Shown here in pieces: positions 10,862 to 21,808 of a DNA stretch of 64,000 nt. Made by a program: the position numbers and the translations under genes. The notes under the pieces were generated by a model. That model made no database searches. It was not told the DNA's origin and saw only the letters and a list, made by a program, of their open reading frames with translations. This stretch comes from Heracleum sosnowskyi (lineage: Eukaryota > Streptophyta > Magnoliopsida > Apiales > Apiaceae): positions 82,655,178-82,719,177 of the forward strand of contig CM061241.1 in assembly GCA_030848705.1 (NCBI GenBank), written 5' to 3'. Numbering within the stretch: position 1 is the first letter of the stretch; each line of letters opens with the position of its first letter.

Positions 10862-13800
10862 ATGGCTGCTGAGTTTGTTGTTGAACGTTTTAATAATTAC
10901 GTTGGCTATTTTGATCCCCTTAAGTGTTCTGTTGAACGTTTTAGGCCGTGGATTCATTTTTTAAATGAACAATCAATTGTTAGCTATGCTATCACTGCTT
11001 CTGTTGATTTAAAGATTGAACCCCTTCGTCTATTATGCTTAACTGCTGTTGTTGCTGAAGATATGCGATCTTTTACATTCAATATTTCTGATCATCAGTA
11101 CACAGTAACTAAGGAGATCTTTTGTCAAGTACTTCATTTTCCCCTTAATAATTTTGTTAGATTCCCTACTGATAACGAGTTAGTTCAATTTTTCTCTAGT
11201 ATTGATTACCAAGGAAATATTGTTCTTCCTCGTCTGAATAAGGGTAATCTAGCATGTGAGTGGGATTTGTTCTTTGACTGTCTAGCCAAAGTTTTTAGTA
11301 ATTCTACCAAAAACAACTTTCAAGTCATAACTTCTGTCCTTCAAAACATTGCCTATGCTGTTGTTTTCAACCTGAGATTGGACATAGGAACTCTTGTGTG
11401 GGATCTCTTGATAAGGAGGATTTTCAATTACACTAGAGATATTCAAACTGGAAAGAAAGTTAAATGCTTTTATTCTCGTTTCCTTTCTCTAGTGTTGAAT
11501 CATGTTCTTTCTGATGAACATAAAACACTTTTTCAAAACACTCCTTTTCAAGTCCCCGCACACACTAATTCTCTCATATATTCAACTTTGTCCACAAGTT
11601 CCAAGTCTGGAAGGAGACCCGTAGTTCCACAATCATATCTGAGAAGGATTCTGCAACCACAGTTACCTCTACTCTTTATTGAACATCCAGTGGTTGGATC
11701 CTCGTCAGCAGGAACTTCAATGGTGCCTCCTAACACCATGGCACTTCAGGTAATATATCCTCTCTCAGCTACTCCACTAACCCAAGAGGTTCTTAGGATT
11801 GACCAAGGGATTGTAGAACCACAATCTCTGTCCCCGGTCATAGAGCCATACACAGAGTCAAATCCATTGACCGCTCCCCTAGAACAATCAGCTACAACAA
11901 GATTGATAGAACAAGCTGGAGTAGATTCAAATGTGAGTGATCCCACAGCTCTGCCTCCACCACTAAAGAAGAGAAGAACACTCCTTGAGGCATCTGTTAG
12001 CCAGTCTGTATCCTCCCAAAAGGATATGGATTTTCAAAAGGCCAATGAACAGTTACTAGAAACATCCTCTCAACAGGATGAATCTATTGAAATTCGCCAT
12101 CAGGCCATGGAATTCTGTACAGAGTCAAGCACTCTCCCATTAATCACAATGGGAGCAAACACTTCTGAAACAATAATAGAGACTCATGAACAGGACACTC
12201 AGAGAGGAGAGCACATAGGAATAATTTGTGAAACAGTACCTACCATTGTCACGGTAGAAGAGCCTTCACAGGCTTCAGAGGGAAAATCTGGTTCTTCGCC
12301 CACAATAATAGAATCATTTTCTCCCCTCCCAGAGGGAACATCTCTGGCTCCCCTAAGGGATTCTTCACTCGCAGTTTTAACTGGAGAAAGTGAAGGGCAA
12401 CATGGTAAGTCCATACCTGAAGCAATTCAGTTTTCAATTTCTGATGAATTTCTGGACTTTACCATGGATTGGGATTCGCGAACTCCCATTGCACCACCAG
12501 TGGCCTCTCAAGAAGGGGCTATGGTGATTTCTATTGCAGGTACTTCAAATCCAAATCTGGATAGACAGCTAGTGGTTAGTAAAACACAGAGCGATACACA
12601 AGCACGTGAGGTGAGTGAAACACCATCTAGAGAAATTGAGATGAGTGCACACAACGACACATACACTGCTTCCTTATTGGCTCAAATAGCTAGTCTGCAG
12701 AAACAACTACAAGAGTCCCAGGCTGAAAAAGATTTTCTCAAGGCACAAGTGGATGAACGTTCTTCTTCTTCCACCTCTGTAAATAATCAGCTGAGTCATC
12801 TTAGAGATGAGATACAGGGAGTGAAGGTCACATTGGTCCCCAAGATGAATGCTGTTCAAGAATCACAGGTGTTAGTGGCTTCGGATATGTCAGAGCTTCT
12901 GGTTTCTAATGCTGAGATCAGGGAGGCTATCAAACAGATTCCTATTATTTCAACTAAGGTAGACTCCTTTCAAGATACTATTGATGAAAATCAGTACTTC
13001 AATGATGAGAGATTTACCAAGATTGAAGGAGGGATGCAACATCTGAATGAAGGCATGAAACATCTGTATACCATGATCAAGGTCTCACATCAACCCAATG
13101 CTGAACAGAAGAAATTCTTTGAGGGTGATGATGATGAAGGGGGAAATGATGACAAGGATGGAGAAGGAGAAAGAGGAAGTAAAGAGGAGGATCCTAAAAC
13201 TGATAAAGTTAAATCTTTAGAGGATTCCTCAACTAAGGGGGAGAATAAGGAGGAGGAGATACAAGGAGGAGAAGATCAAGGAGGAGAAGCTGGAGGTTCT
13301 GGTTCTGTAAAGGACAAAGGGAAGCAGAAGTTAACTTTTTCTGATGCTGACTACTACCAAGGTGAACAGGGAGATTTTGACTGTACTGAATCTGAAGAAA
13401 ACCCTGAAGATATCTTTGGTGATGTGGAGGTTGAAGGAGAGGCTGATTATGCTGACTGGGAAGATGAACCTGAAGTGGATCCTGCCTTTGAAGCTGAGTT
13501 GGTGAGACAAAAGGCTGATTTGAAGAGAAGAGAGGAGGAGAATGCAAAGGTATCTGACATCATTTCTAAGCATCTTGTCATTCAAAAGGCTGAGCATCAA
13601 GAAAAGCAAAGGCTTCACAATCTGAAGGTTAGTGATAGAAAATTGTATGTGAGGCTGAAGCAAGGAGAAGAATGGGACAAGGCTAGAGAAATGTTTGCAC
13701 ATCAAGAAGGAACTAATAATGATGCAAAGTTTCTTGGGATGTTGGAAAGATACAAGAAAGTCAATCCAGACAACACAGTATATATGAAAGCTCTTCATGC

Positions 13801-14371
13801 AGAGATTTCAAGGATCACAACTGGATTTGACAGAGTTAGAGAGGAGTTTAAGATCTATGTTTACACTCATAATGAGGGAACTTTCTTAGTGTCTCTCAAT
13901 CTTCTGGAAAGCAGAACTCTCTCTGAACTATGGGTGTTCATGTGCAAAGTAAAAAGAACTTCTCCATTAGCTGAGCTGCTGCATGATCAGCTAAGAGACT
14001 TTGCAATGAAAGTTAGCCCTCAAGTTGTGGACGTGCCATATGAAGTTAAATTTTATAAAGGAAGGGCACTTCAAACTTGTGGTGTGGATCCAATCTCTTT
14101 GAAAGATTTTCCTGCCAAGCATCTTGTTTACTTGGAGAACATGTTGAGGACTTCAGGATTTGCTACACAAGAGAAGACAGAAGTTGCTGATTTGATTCAA
14201 GACTATTGCATTGCCAATATCAAGAGATATCATCAAATGAAGAATAGGCTGAAGAAAGTCACAGCTCAACCTGTCAGACCTAGTGGCATTACTTCTGAAT
14301 CTGATCGTATTTTGGACAAGGATTTGCTTGAGGCACTTGAAGAAGGAGAGATGATGGAATCTGAAATTTGA
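10862..14371 (+). CDS. Sirevirus third ORF (ORF3, 'env-like'), 1169 aa
   Basis: A single open frame starts at an ATG in good context (CAAATGG) and ends just before the PPT and 3' LTR, the place of the env-like ORF of Sireviruses. The first 240 or so residues form a compact, Cys-poor domain alignable by eye with the N-terminus of the ORF3 at 58003 (PTDNELVQFFSSIDY against PTNTEITTMLNSINY). Residues about 250-600 are Ser/Thr/Pro-rich linker, about 605-650 form a coiled coil (ASLQKQLQESQAEKDFL), about 750-870 are strongly acidic, and the Lys/Glu-rich C-terminal 300 residues are helical. I see no signal peptide and no hydrophobic stretch long enough to cross a membrane, so an envelope role is not supported. 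Function unknown. Confidence 0.8.
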   Translation: MAAEFVVERFNNYVGYFDPLKCSVERFRPWIHFLNEQSIVSYAITASVDLKIEPLRLLCLTAVVAEDMRSFTFNISDHQYTVTKEIFCQVLHFPLNNFVRFPTDNELVQFFSSIDYQGNIVLPRLNKGNLACEWDLFFDCLAKVFSNSTKNNFQVITSVLQNIAYAVVFNLRLDIGTLVWDLLIRRIFNYTRDIQTGKKVKCFYSRFLSLVLNHVLSDEHKTLFQNTPFQVPAHTNSLIYSTLSTSSKSGRRPVVPQSYLRRILQPQLPLLFIEHPVVGSSSAGTSMVPPNTMALQVIYPLSATPLTQEVLRIDQGIVEPQSLSPVIEPYTESNPLTAPLEQSATTRLIEQAGVDSNVSDPTALPPPLKKRRTLLEASVSQSVSSQKDMDFQKANEQLLETSSQQDESIEIRHQAMEFCTESSTLPLITMGANTSETIIETHEQDTQRGEHIGIICETVPTIVTVEEPSQASEGKSGSSPTIIESFSPLPEGTSLAPLRDSSLAVLTGESEGQHGKSIPEAIQFSISDEFLDFTMDWDSRTPIAPPVASQEGAMVISIAGTSNPNLDRQLVVSKTQSDTQAREVSETPSREIEMSAHNDTYTASLLAQIASLQKQLQESQAEKDFLKAQVDERSSSSTSVNNQLSHLRDEIQGVKVTLVPKMNAVQESQVLVASDMSELLVSNAEIREAIKQIPIISTKVDSFQDTIDENQYFNDERFTKIEGGMQHLNEGMKHLYTMIKVSHQPNAEQKKFFEGDDDEGGNDDKDGEGERGSKEEDPKTDKVKSLEDSSTKGENKEEEIQGGEDQGGEAGGSGSVKDKGKQKLTFSDADYYQGEQGDFDCTESEENPEDIFGDVEVEGEADYADWEDEPEVDPAFEAELVRQKADLKRREEENAKVSDIISKHLVIQKAEHQEKQRLHNLKVSDRKLYVRLKQGEEWDKAREMFAHQEGTNNDAKFLGMLERYKKVNPDNTVYMKALHAEISRITTGFDRVREEFKIYVYTHNEGTFLVSLNLLESRTLSELWVFMCKVKRTSPLAELLHDQLRDFAMKVSPQVVDVPYEVKFYKGRALQTCGVDPISLKDFPAKHLVYLENMLRTSGFATQEKTEVADLIQDYCIANIKRYHQMKNRLKKVTAQPVRPSGITSESDRILDKDLLEALEEGEMMESEI

Positions 14372-14632
14372 AGAAGCTCTAGTCTGTAAATGTTATATGT
14401 ATAGAGCTTAGGTATTTCAAGATAGGATCAATGTAAACATGTGTTCAGTCTAGAGTAACATCTATCTTGTATTTATCTTTAATGTTTGAATCTGGATAAT
14501 GTTAAATGAAATCCAGAACTTTTCTTGTTATTTACTTGGCTCTTAAAAGTCATTTCTATTTCTTGTTTAAGTTAGTTGAGTTATCCTCTAGGTATTTGAT
14601 TGTTATTCTCTAACAAACAAATAGGGGGAGAT
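14372..14632 (+). other. 3' untranslated region and polypurine tract of element A
   Basis: About 250 bp of non-coding sequence leads to AAATAGGGGGAGAT (14619-14632), the plus-strand primer directly before the 3' LTR. Confidence 0.75.
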
Positions 14633-15988
14633 TGAAAGGCATATGTTCTGGCCTATTAATATTCCGAGGAAACAACTTAATTTAAACAAGTATGTAATAA
14701 GTAAATAATAAGTTAATATGTCACAGGAATCTCAGATAATTTTATATGTCAAGAGAATGGAGAATTAAAGTCATCTACAGACTTGAAGATTATTCTACAT
14801 TGAAAGAAGTTCAATTTATTGTTCAAGCCTCAATGAAGTATTCAAGTAAGTGGATTTACTACAGTGACAGAGATTTCCAGTGGTGACGGAAGAAGTACAG
14901 GATACAGAGTTTTGTCAAAGCTAAAGAAAAGAAGCCACAGCTTTAAATGTTTTAAAGATGAAGAATTATCATTGAAGTCAGTTATTCATGAAACCAAACA
15001 GTGCATCGAATGACGACATCATCAGTGGAATTAAATCATCTATATTCAGTGGTTTTCAGAAGATAAAGGAATGCAAGGTTGTTAAGTTATCTTATTTGAT
15101 TTATTAATTTAATTTAATTAATAAATTAATTCTATCAGAATTAATTTATTTATTAAATTAATTAAGATTAGTTGTCTAAATTATTTATTAAGTTAATTCT
15201 ATAAAAGAATTAATTTAATCTATAATTTAATCTAACTAATTAAATTAAAAGGATTTTCTGAAATCAAACTTGTATGACCTGTATTATTAATTCTAAGGAA
15301 CTCGGTATGACCTAAATGGATAACTCTTCTACTGAATTATTTATTAGGTCATACTATGTCCTTTTTCAAGGTCATACAGTTTGCTTTTTGCAGGTTCTAC
15401 CGAGAATTGTTTAAAGTGTCTCAGGTCATACCGAATTTGTTTCTGAGGTCATACAAGGCATTTGTCAGGTCATACAAGGCAAATAAATTGTATATACCCG
15501 GGGCCAGAAATCAAAAGAGACAGACAATTACATTATCAAAAGCATCAGCCATTTTCTCTCTCAAGAACAAAGAAGTGAAGCATTAAATCTTATTTCTTCT
15601 CAAGCAATTAATTCTAGTTTGTATTGTTAAATCCAAACCACTAGAAGTTGATTACTTGTATTGCTTTGATCATCTAGCGGATTTTTATCCCTAGAATTTA
15701 TCTCGAACTTGCTTTTAGCATTCGATCTTTTTATTACAAATATTAGAAAAGTTCATGTCGAATTTATTCTAAATTTGTATTAATTAGTTTGAGATAAATA
15801 CTTTGTAATCCATATTGTATTTGCAACACCCTTCAAGTTTAATATTAGTTATATTTAACTTGAATCTTGTTTCATTTATATTCCGCATTAATTTGTTCTT
15901 AATTGTTAAATTATTCAAAGAGCAAATTTCGATAAAACGGTATAGTTTGTATTCAACCCCCCTTCTACAAACTTATCAGGACCTAACA
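14633..15988 (+). repeat. 3' LTR of element A (1356 bp)
   Basis: TGAAAGGCATATG to ACCTAACA, followed by the TSD ACAAC (15989-15993). It holds GGTATGACC/AGGTCATACC words at about 15266-15480, a TATA-like TATATACC at 15491 and the tail TTCAACCCCCCTTCTACAA typical of Sirevirus LTRs. Confidence 0.9.
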
Positions 15989-15993
15989 ACAAC

Positions 15994-17443
15994 AACAAGT
16001 TTGGAAGCTGGTACCTAGACCAAAGAACATGAAAGTAGTTGGTACACTGTGGGTATTTAGAAATAAATTAGATGAAAATGGGATAGTAACAAGAAATAAA
16101 GCAAGACTGGTTGCTCAAGGGTATTCACAAACTGAATGCATTGATTATGACGAAACTTATGCACCAGTGTCTAGGCTTGAGGCCATCATGATGTCCTTAG
16201 CTTTTGCAGCCTACTACAATTTCAAAGTATATCAAATGGATGTTAATAGTGCATTCCTAAATGATGAGTTAGATGAAGAAGTGTATGTAGAACAACTCTC
16301 TGGTTTTGAAAATCAGGATTTGCTGAACTTTGTTTACTTTCTCTTCTAGGCCATCTATGGTCTCAAACAAGCCCCGAGAAAATGGTATGACACTCTTTCT
16401 GGTTTTCTTATTGAAAATGGTTTTGTTAGAGGTATCATAGACAAAACTCTCTTTTCTAAGAAACATAAAAATGATGTGATTTTTGTCCAAGTCTATGTGG
16501 ATGACATCATATTTGGGTCTACTAATGATGATCTCTGTAAGAGATTTGCTAAGTTAATGCAGAGTAAGTTTGAAATGGGTCTAATGGGAGAGCTGAAATT
16601 CTTTCTTGGATTACAAGTAAATCAAAGATTAGATGGTTTATTTATTTGTCAATCCAAGTATCTCAAAGAACTCCTCAAGAAATATCACATGGAGGATTCA
16701 GCTTCAGCAAGGACTCCATCATCTACAGTTGTTAAGCTTGGAGCTTGTGATAATTCTATCAAGGTAGATGTTACAAGCTACAAAGGTATGATTGACTCAT
16801 TACTTTATCTTACTACAAGTAGGTCAGATATTATGTATGCTACATGTTTGTGTGCAAGGTTCCAAGCGGGTCCTAGAGATTTACATCTCGTTGTTGTGAA
16901 AAGAATCTTGAAATATCTTAAGGGTATACCTAATCTAGGAATCTGGTACCCTAAAGATTCTGGTTTTAACCTTGTTGGATAGACAGATTTAGATTATGCA
17001 GGTAGTGTTGTTGATGGGAAAAACACCTCTGGAAGTTGTCAATTCATAGGTGGCAGATTGATTTCCTGGTATAACAAGAAACATCAAACAGTTTCAATTC
17101 AACAACAGAAGCTGAATATATTGTTGTTGGAAGCTGTTATGCTCATATCTTATGGATAAGGAATCAATTGAAATACTATGGCTTTGTATTGAACAAAATT
17201 CATATTCTATGTGACAATACAAGTGCCATAACAATCTCCAACAACCTTATTCAGCACTCGAGAACCAAGCACATCGACATCAGGTATCATTTTATCCGAG
17301 AGCATGTCATGAACGGTACCGTGGAGTTACACTTTGTACCCACAGAAGAACAAACAACATATATCTTTACTAAATCTCTTGATGAATCCACATTTACCAA
17401 GTTAGTTGGTAAATTGGGTATGTTAAATAGTTTTAGTGATTAA
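15994..17443 (+). pseudogene. pol: Copia pol fragment B: RT and RNase H, decayed
   Basis: Plus-strand remnant of the Sirevirus that hosts element A. It starts at QQQVWKLVPRPKN, keeps VYQMDVNSAFLND and YVDDIIFGSTNDD, and ends with HSRTKHIDIRYHFIREHVMNG and a stop at 17443. Stops interrupt it (TAG at about 16348, TAG at about 16981) and a small deletion near 17095 shifts the frame. Protease and integrase are not upstream on this strand; instead the left flank of A carries the integrase inverted (3321-3941). Confidence 0.85.
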
Positions 17444-18119
17444 TCTTGTCTCTAATTGATGTTTGTTCTGGATTAAATTTACAAGTGATTATGTGTTGTA
17501 TATTTTTTTCCCATCACTTGTAAGTTTATTTTTTCAAAAATATTTTCTCTGTATGATAAGTGCTTGTTACTGCTATGCCTCATCTTATTTATTAAGCTTC
17601 TTTGTTTGAGTATATTAAAATAATTTATTTTCTCTAAAAAAAAATTTCTCAATTTTTTTGGGTTAAAATTTTAGAGAAATCTATTTTTATTGAAAATTTA
17701 CTAATTTCAGTATGCTTAAATGATTTTCCAGTTGTTTTAAATTATTGTGTGTATTTTCTGCAATTTTCTGTTAATACTATTGCATTTTTTTATAATATTC
17801 TGCATTTTCTATGAATTTTCTGTAATTAGTTGCATTTTCTATGAATATTCTGCATTTTATTTAAAATGTTGCATTTTATTTAATTTTTAAATTCACTATT
17901 GCATTTGTTCTTAATTTTATGCATTTTTCTGTACATTTTTGCATTTTTCTAGTAATTATGTGAATTTTCTGTGAATTATTGTCCTTTTCTGATAATTTAT
18001 GTCAATATTTCTAATTTCCTGAATTTTATTTGTGTTAATTTCAGATAATTCGAATAGTACTACTGTTTTATACTAGTAGTACTATCGGTAGTACTATCCC
18101 ATATTACTACCAGTTATAT

Positions 18120-18160
<41 letters not shown>

Positions 18161-18228
18161 TACTGTTTCGTATTAGTAGTACAATCGGTAGTACTATCCC
18201 ATAATACTAACGATAGTACTTCTAGGTA

Positions 18229-18230
<2 letters not shown>
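17444..18230 (+). other. Downstream spacer of element B with signature words
   Basis: Non-coding and T-rich, with many TGCATTTTCTG-type words at about 17750-18000. At 18053-18225 it repeats AGTAGTACTATCGGTAGTACT-type words, matching the LTR of element D (2153-2245). This supports B and D being parts of the same element. (AT)n tracts interrupt the cluster at the place where element A has its ORF3 TATA box. ORF3 and the 3' LTR are missing. Confidence 0.6.

Positions 18231-18293
<63 letters not shown>
18121..18293. repeat. (AT)n microsatellites
   Basis: Two perfect AT runs, about 18121-18160 and 18229-18293, are separated by copies of the AGTACTATCGGTAGTACT word. Confidence 0.9.
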
Positions 18294-18295
<2 letters not shown>

Positions 18296-18296
<1 letters not shown>

Positions 18297-18674
18297 ACTC
18301 TTATATAAAAAGAACAATAAAGAACACCATAGAATCTTACATAAATTCCATGTTGATTCTAATTTTCTCACCAAAAAAGGTTTATTACGAATAAAAATAG
18401 AATCTAACAAAAAATTAGAATAAAATAAAACATGATTACATGTAATTTCATTGTGATAAATATATATACAAGATTCTGTACTGGATTCTATACCGGATTA
18501 TATGTAATGTTTAATTTTTAAATTTAGATGAGATTCTACGTTAAATTCGATATGTTAGGCTTAATTGTTGTTCAATTTTATGATTCTAATTTAAAAAAAT
18601 CAATTTTTATGAAAAATAAAGTGTTTATGATGGTGTTCTTTATTGTTCTTTATATAAGGTGTTCTTTGTAGAGT
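18296..18674. mobile_element. MITE-like element with long inverted ends
   Basis: The left arm (18296-18329) and right arm (18629-18674) are inverted copies sharing AGAACAATAAAGAACACCAT. The right arm extends further (AAGAACACC and ACTCTAC), so the left end seems truncated at the AT repeat. The interior is AT-rich and non-coding. The superfamily is undetermined because no target duplication can be read. Confidence 0.55.
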
Positions 18675-18684
18675 GCAACTATAT

Positions 18685-19600
18685 CTAGCTTAAAATCCGT
18701 GCGATGCACGGATTGTTAATTGTTATTTTATTATTATTTTTTTAATTGTATTTGTTAAAAAAATAAGTAGGCATGTAAAAATAGCTAAACACTTTTAATT
18801 AATTAAAAACATTAAAACAAATTTTAAAATAAATAAGTAAGGGTTTGTTCGTTATATTTTTGAAAAAAGAGGGGTTTTAGTATGGAAAAATAAAAAATGT
18901 AACATATATTTAGTTTTAAAAGGTAAATGCCCGTGATATTTTTGGAAAATGAAGTTTTAAAATTTAGTAATTTAAATTATTTTAATACGTTTTAAAATAA
19001 ATAAGTAAAGGGTTTGTCCGTGATATTTTTAGAAAAAGAATGGATTTTAGTGAGAAAGATAGAAAAAGTAAATTGAAAAAGGCAATTTCCCGTGATATAT
19101 TTAGAAAATGAGGAACTTTGTTAGAAAAAATCTATAATGTGTTTTAGCTGAAAAGTGAATTGGTTATAAATAGGTATTTGATTATTTATAGTAATTGCAT
19201 TTGTTAAGAAAAATAAGTACGCATGTTAAAATAAGTAAACTTTTAAAAAAATAATTATAATATTAGGTTTAAAAATAAATAACTAAAGGTTTGTCCGTGA
19301 TATTTTTGGAAAATGTGGGGTTTTAGTAAGGAAAAATAGAAAAACTAACATGTTTTAGTTAAAAAAGGTAATTATCCGTGATATATTTGAAAAAGTAGGG
19401 GAATTTGTTAGAAAAATAAAAATAATAATTTATTTTAGGTGAAAAAGGTAATTGGTTATAAATAGGTAATATTATTATTTAATAATATATTTCTATAAAT
19501 AAGTAAGGTTAATTAAGTAAAAACACGAATTTAAGAAAGGGCAATTAAGTAAAATCACAACGTACCATACCGACCAACCAAAATTTTAATGTTTCGTCTA
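18685..19600 (-). mobile_element. Non-autonomous Helitron (minus strand)
   Basis: On the minus strand the 3' end reads a hairpin (CCGTGC-ATC-GCACGG) followed by ATTTTAAG and CTAG (18685-18688), the classic Helitron terminus of a short hairpin plus CTRR. The interior repeats CCGTGATATTTTTGGAAA units (near 18930, 19018, 19089, 19295 and 19376). The 5' end is placed near 19600 by comparison with the copy at 1-505; it is not exact. No Rep/helicase ORF. Confidence 0.6.
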
Positions 19601-19614
19601 TTATATAATAGTAT

Positions 19615-19715
<101 letters not shown>

Positions 19716-19739
19716 ATTAGTACTTTCGTGTATTTTATT

Positions 19740-20195
19740 AGTGTCATTAATACGTGCATCAATCATATCCAGACATATGAACTGAAATCCATGCAGTGAT
19801 ATGTTGACGATGCCTTCTTCCAATCTCTTAGGCAACATTATGCGTATGAACAACAATTTAGACCCATGTGATAGTGGTCTGTATTTCCATGTACTTGAAA
19901 CAACTTTCATATTTTTGATGTTGTACACAGAGTCTTCCTCTAAAAGATTTTTGAACCGAGATACCAGAATCTTCGAGATCGTAGTATGGATCAAATTTTC
20001 CCGTCATACAACATATCTTAGAAAAGTTAATAACATCATACAATTTAACAAATTAATAAGTTATAAGTATATTGATTTATTAACCTTTTCATCGATCAAA
20101 ATCATGTCAAGACTGAACAGTTCTTCAGTATTTGGATTGACAGATTCCCACATTCTACACACTCGTACTCTTATCATCTAGGTACAGCTGCTGTC
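19740..20195 (-). pseudogene. RPA70-like gene fragment
   Basis: The minus strand shows two exon-like pieces of an RPA large-subunit-like OB-fold protein. The first (about 20195-20084) encodes VCRMWESVNPNTEELFSLD, the N-terminal RPA-like motif (family pattern R.TRMW...NP.TGE..SLDMLLID). The second (about 20020-19740) encodes FKNLLEEDSVYNIKNMKVV and WKYRPLSHGSKLLFIRI. A short intron-like gap separates them. Reading frames change between the pieces and no complete ORF exists. Plant Helitrons often encode or capture RPA-like genes, and Helitron ends lie on both sides (18685 and 21150). Confidence 0.6.
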
Positions 20196-20369
20196 GTTCA
20201 AAGCATCCAACATGGTGTAGCCATAGTTGTATTGATTGTAAATATGGTTGTAAAAATTTGAAGCTATGTAAAAAAGTTTCGGTGTAGATTTTTTGTTATG
20301 AAATACCATTAATTTATAGGTGTTTGTAAGGTGAATAATATGGAAATCCGTTATGTTTAAAAGTCAAGA

Positions 20370-20910
20370 AATATTATAAAAGAAAAGTTCTATAAAGTTT
20401 GAAAATAAAAAAAGAAAGTTTTATCAAGTTTGAAAATAATAAAAGAAAGTTTTATCAAGTTTGAAAATAATAAAAGAAAGTTCTATCAAGATTGAAAATA
20501 ATAAAAGAGAAAATTGCAATTATTAACATAAGAGCCAAGAAATTCAAAAATAATAAGGAAGTTGTAATTTTCTAAATCAAAGAAAGTTCTATCAAGTCCT
20601 ACATATTCGAAAATAATAAAGAAGTTGTAATTTTTTAAATCAAAGAAAGTTCTATCAAGTTTGAAACTAATAAAAGAAAATTCTATCAAGTCTAAAAATT
20701 CGAAAATAATAAGGAAGTTGTAATTTTCTAAATCAAAGAAAGTTTTATCAAGTCCTACAAATTCGAAAATAATCAGGAAGTTGTAATTTTCTAAATCAAA
20801 GAAAGTTATATCAACTTTGAAAATAATAAAAGAAAGTTCTATCAAGTTGTTTGAAAATAATAAAAGTGTAATTTTCAATTTACTTCCTACAAAATCGAAA
20901 ATAATAAAGA
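20370..20910. repeat. Degenerate tandem repeat, AAAGTTCTATCAAG units
   Basis: Words AAAGAAAGTTCTATCAAG, TTTGAAAATAATAA and GGAAGTTGTAATTTTCTAAA recur about every 30-85 bp. The open frame on the minus strand merely reflects the repeat (FDLENYNFLIIFEF repeated). I see no gene. Confidence 0.75.
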
Positions 20911-21019
20911 AAGTTGTAATTATTAAAATTAAAAATTGAGAAAATCAGAAAAATAGAACGGAGCGATTCTAGAGGCGCCACCTCACCGCCCTCCGTCTTC
21001 TCCTTTATATAAGTATATT

Positions 21020-21150
21020 GATACATTTTAATACTTTTAATCATTTAAAAAAGTTTAACACACCTACTTATTTTTTTAACAAATATAATTAATAAAATAT
21101 AAATAATAAAATTAACAATTATTAAAAACAATCCACGAATTTTAAGCTAG
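21020..21150 (+). mobile_element. Helitron 3' end (plus strand)
   Basis: It matches the minus-strand reading of the 3' part of the Helitron at 18685 (CACCTACTTATTTTTTTAAC and AATCC...ATTTTAAGCTAG). The terminal hairpin has been shortened to CCACG. It ends CTAG followed by T, as Helitron insertion requires. The 5' end is not identified; the body may include the RPA-like fragment and the tandem repeat. Confidence 0.5.
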
Positions 21151-21214
21151 TATGATATAAAATTTAAAATCAAAGTTTTAGAAAGATCACACGCCGGTTG
21201 CCATAACTCATGAC

Positions 21215-21808
21215 CAGTGTTGTAAAAAGCGGGAATCGGAGTTAATCAGTGAAGGCACCCCGTTCAGGGATTAATTGGATAATCGGGAATTAATCGGAAT
21301 GATTAATCGGATCATTAATCGGAATAAATTTAATAATATTTTTTATATACATTTATATTCATATATATAATTTTTTCGTTATTTCAACTAAACATACGTT
21401 ATTATCATATATTTATGCAAATATGTTAAAAATATAATATAATTGTAATAAATAAAATTCTGAAGGTTTAACTTTTCAATTAGAGATCAATTTAAGATAA
21501 AAAATTAAGAGAATTTACGATTTAGGCATTTAAAATTATTATTATATGTACAAAAATAATGTTTTTTCCTATTATTTAATCAAGTTTCTACCTTTTAATT
21601 TTAATTTTTTTTAATTTTTACTATTTTTTAATAATTAGCCCGATTTTTGACCGATTAATCCGATTTTTGATTGATTCAGCCGATTTTTGACCGTTTTTCT
21701 GAAAAAAAACGATTAATTGACCGATTTTCGCTTAATCAGTTCGGTGACCCACTTTCTAACGATTAATCGACGATTAATCCCGATTAATCGCCGATTTTTA
21801 GAACACTT
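21215..21808 (+). mobile_element. hAT-type MITE, copy 1
   Basis: Ends CAGTGTTGTAAAA and TTTTTAGAACACT are inverted repeats. The flanks CTCATGAC and CTCAGGAC form an 8-bp target duplication with one mismatch, the hAT length. The subterminal regions are filled with GATTAATCGG words. Copy 2 lies inverted at 33527-34082. Non-coding. Confidence 0.8.

Larger units (their letters stand above)
3952..15988 (+). mobile_element. Sirevirus (Ty1/copia) element A, broken, with nested element C
   Basis: The element runs 5' LTR (3952-4827, truncated), nested minus-strand element C (4828-about 6541), gag tail, pol, spacer, ORF3, polypurine tract and 3' LTR (14633-15988), with 5-bp TSD ACAAC on both sides. 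The 876 bp of 5' LTR line up with 14633-15508 with no net length change and only a few substitutions, so the insertion is fairly young. The rest of the 5' LTR, the primer site and most of gag were lost together with the 5' part of element C. Confidence 0.85.

Noticed and set aside
13331..13798. 155-codon minus-strand ORF
   Set aside because: It lies within ORF3 on the opposite strand, with composition of an antisense shadow.
20486..20878. 130-codon minus ORF with FFDLENYNFLIIFEF repeats
   Set aside because: It is the translation of a degenerate AT-rich tandem repeat.
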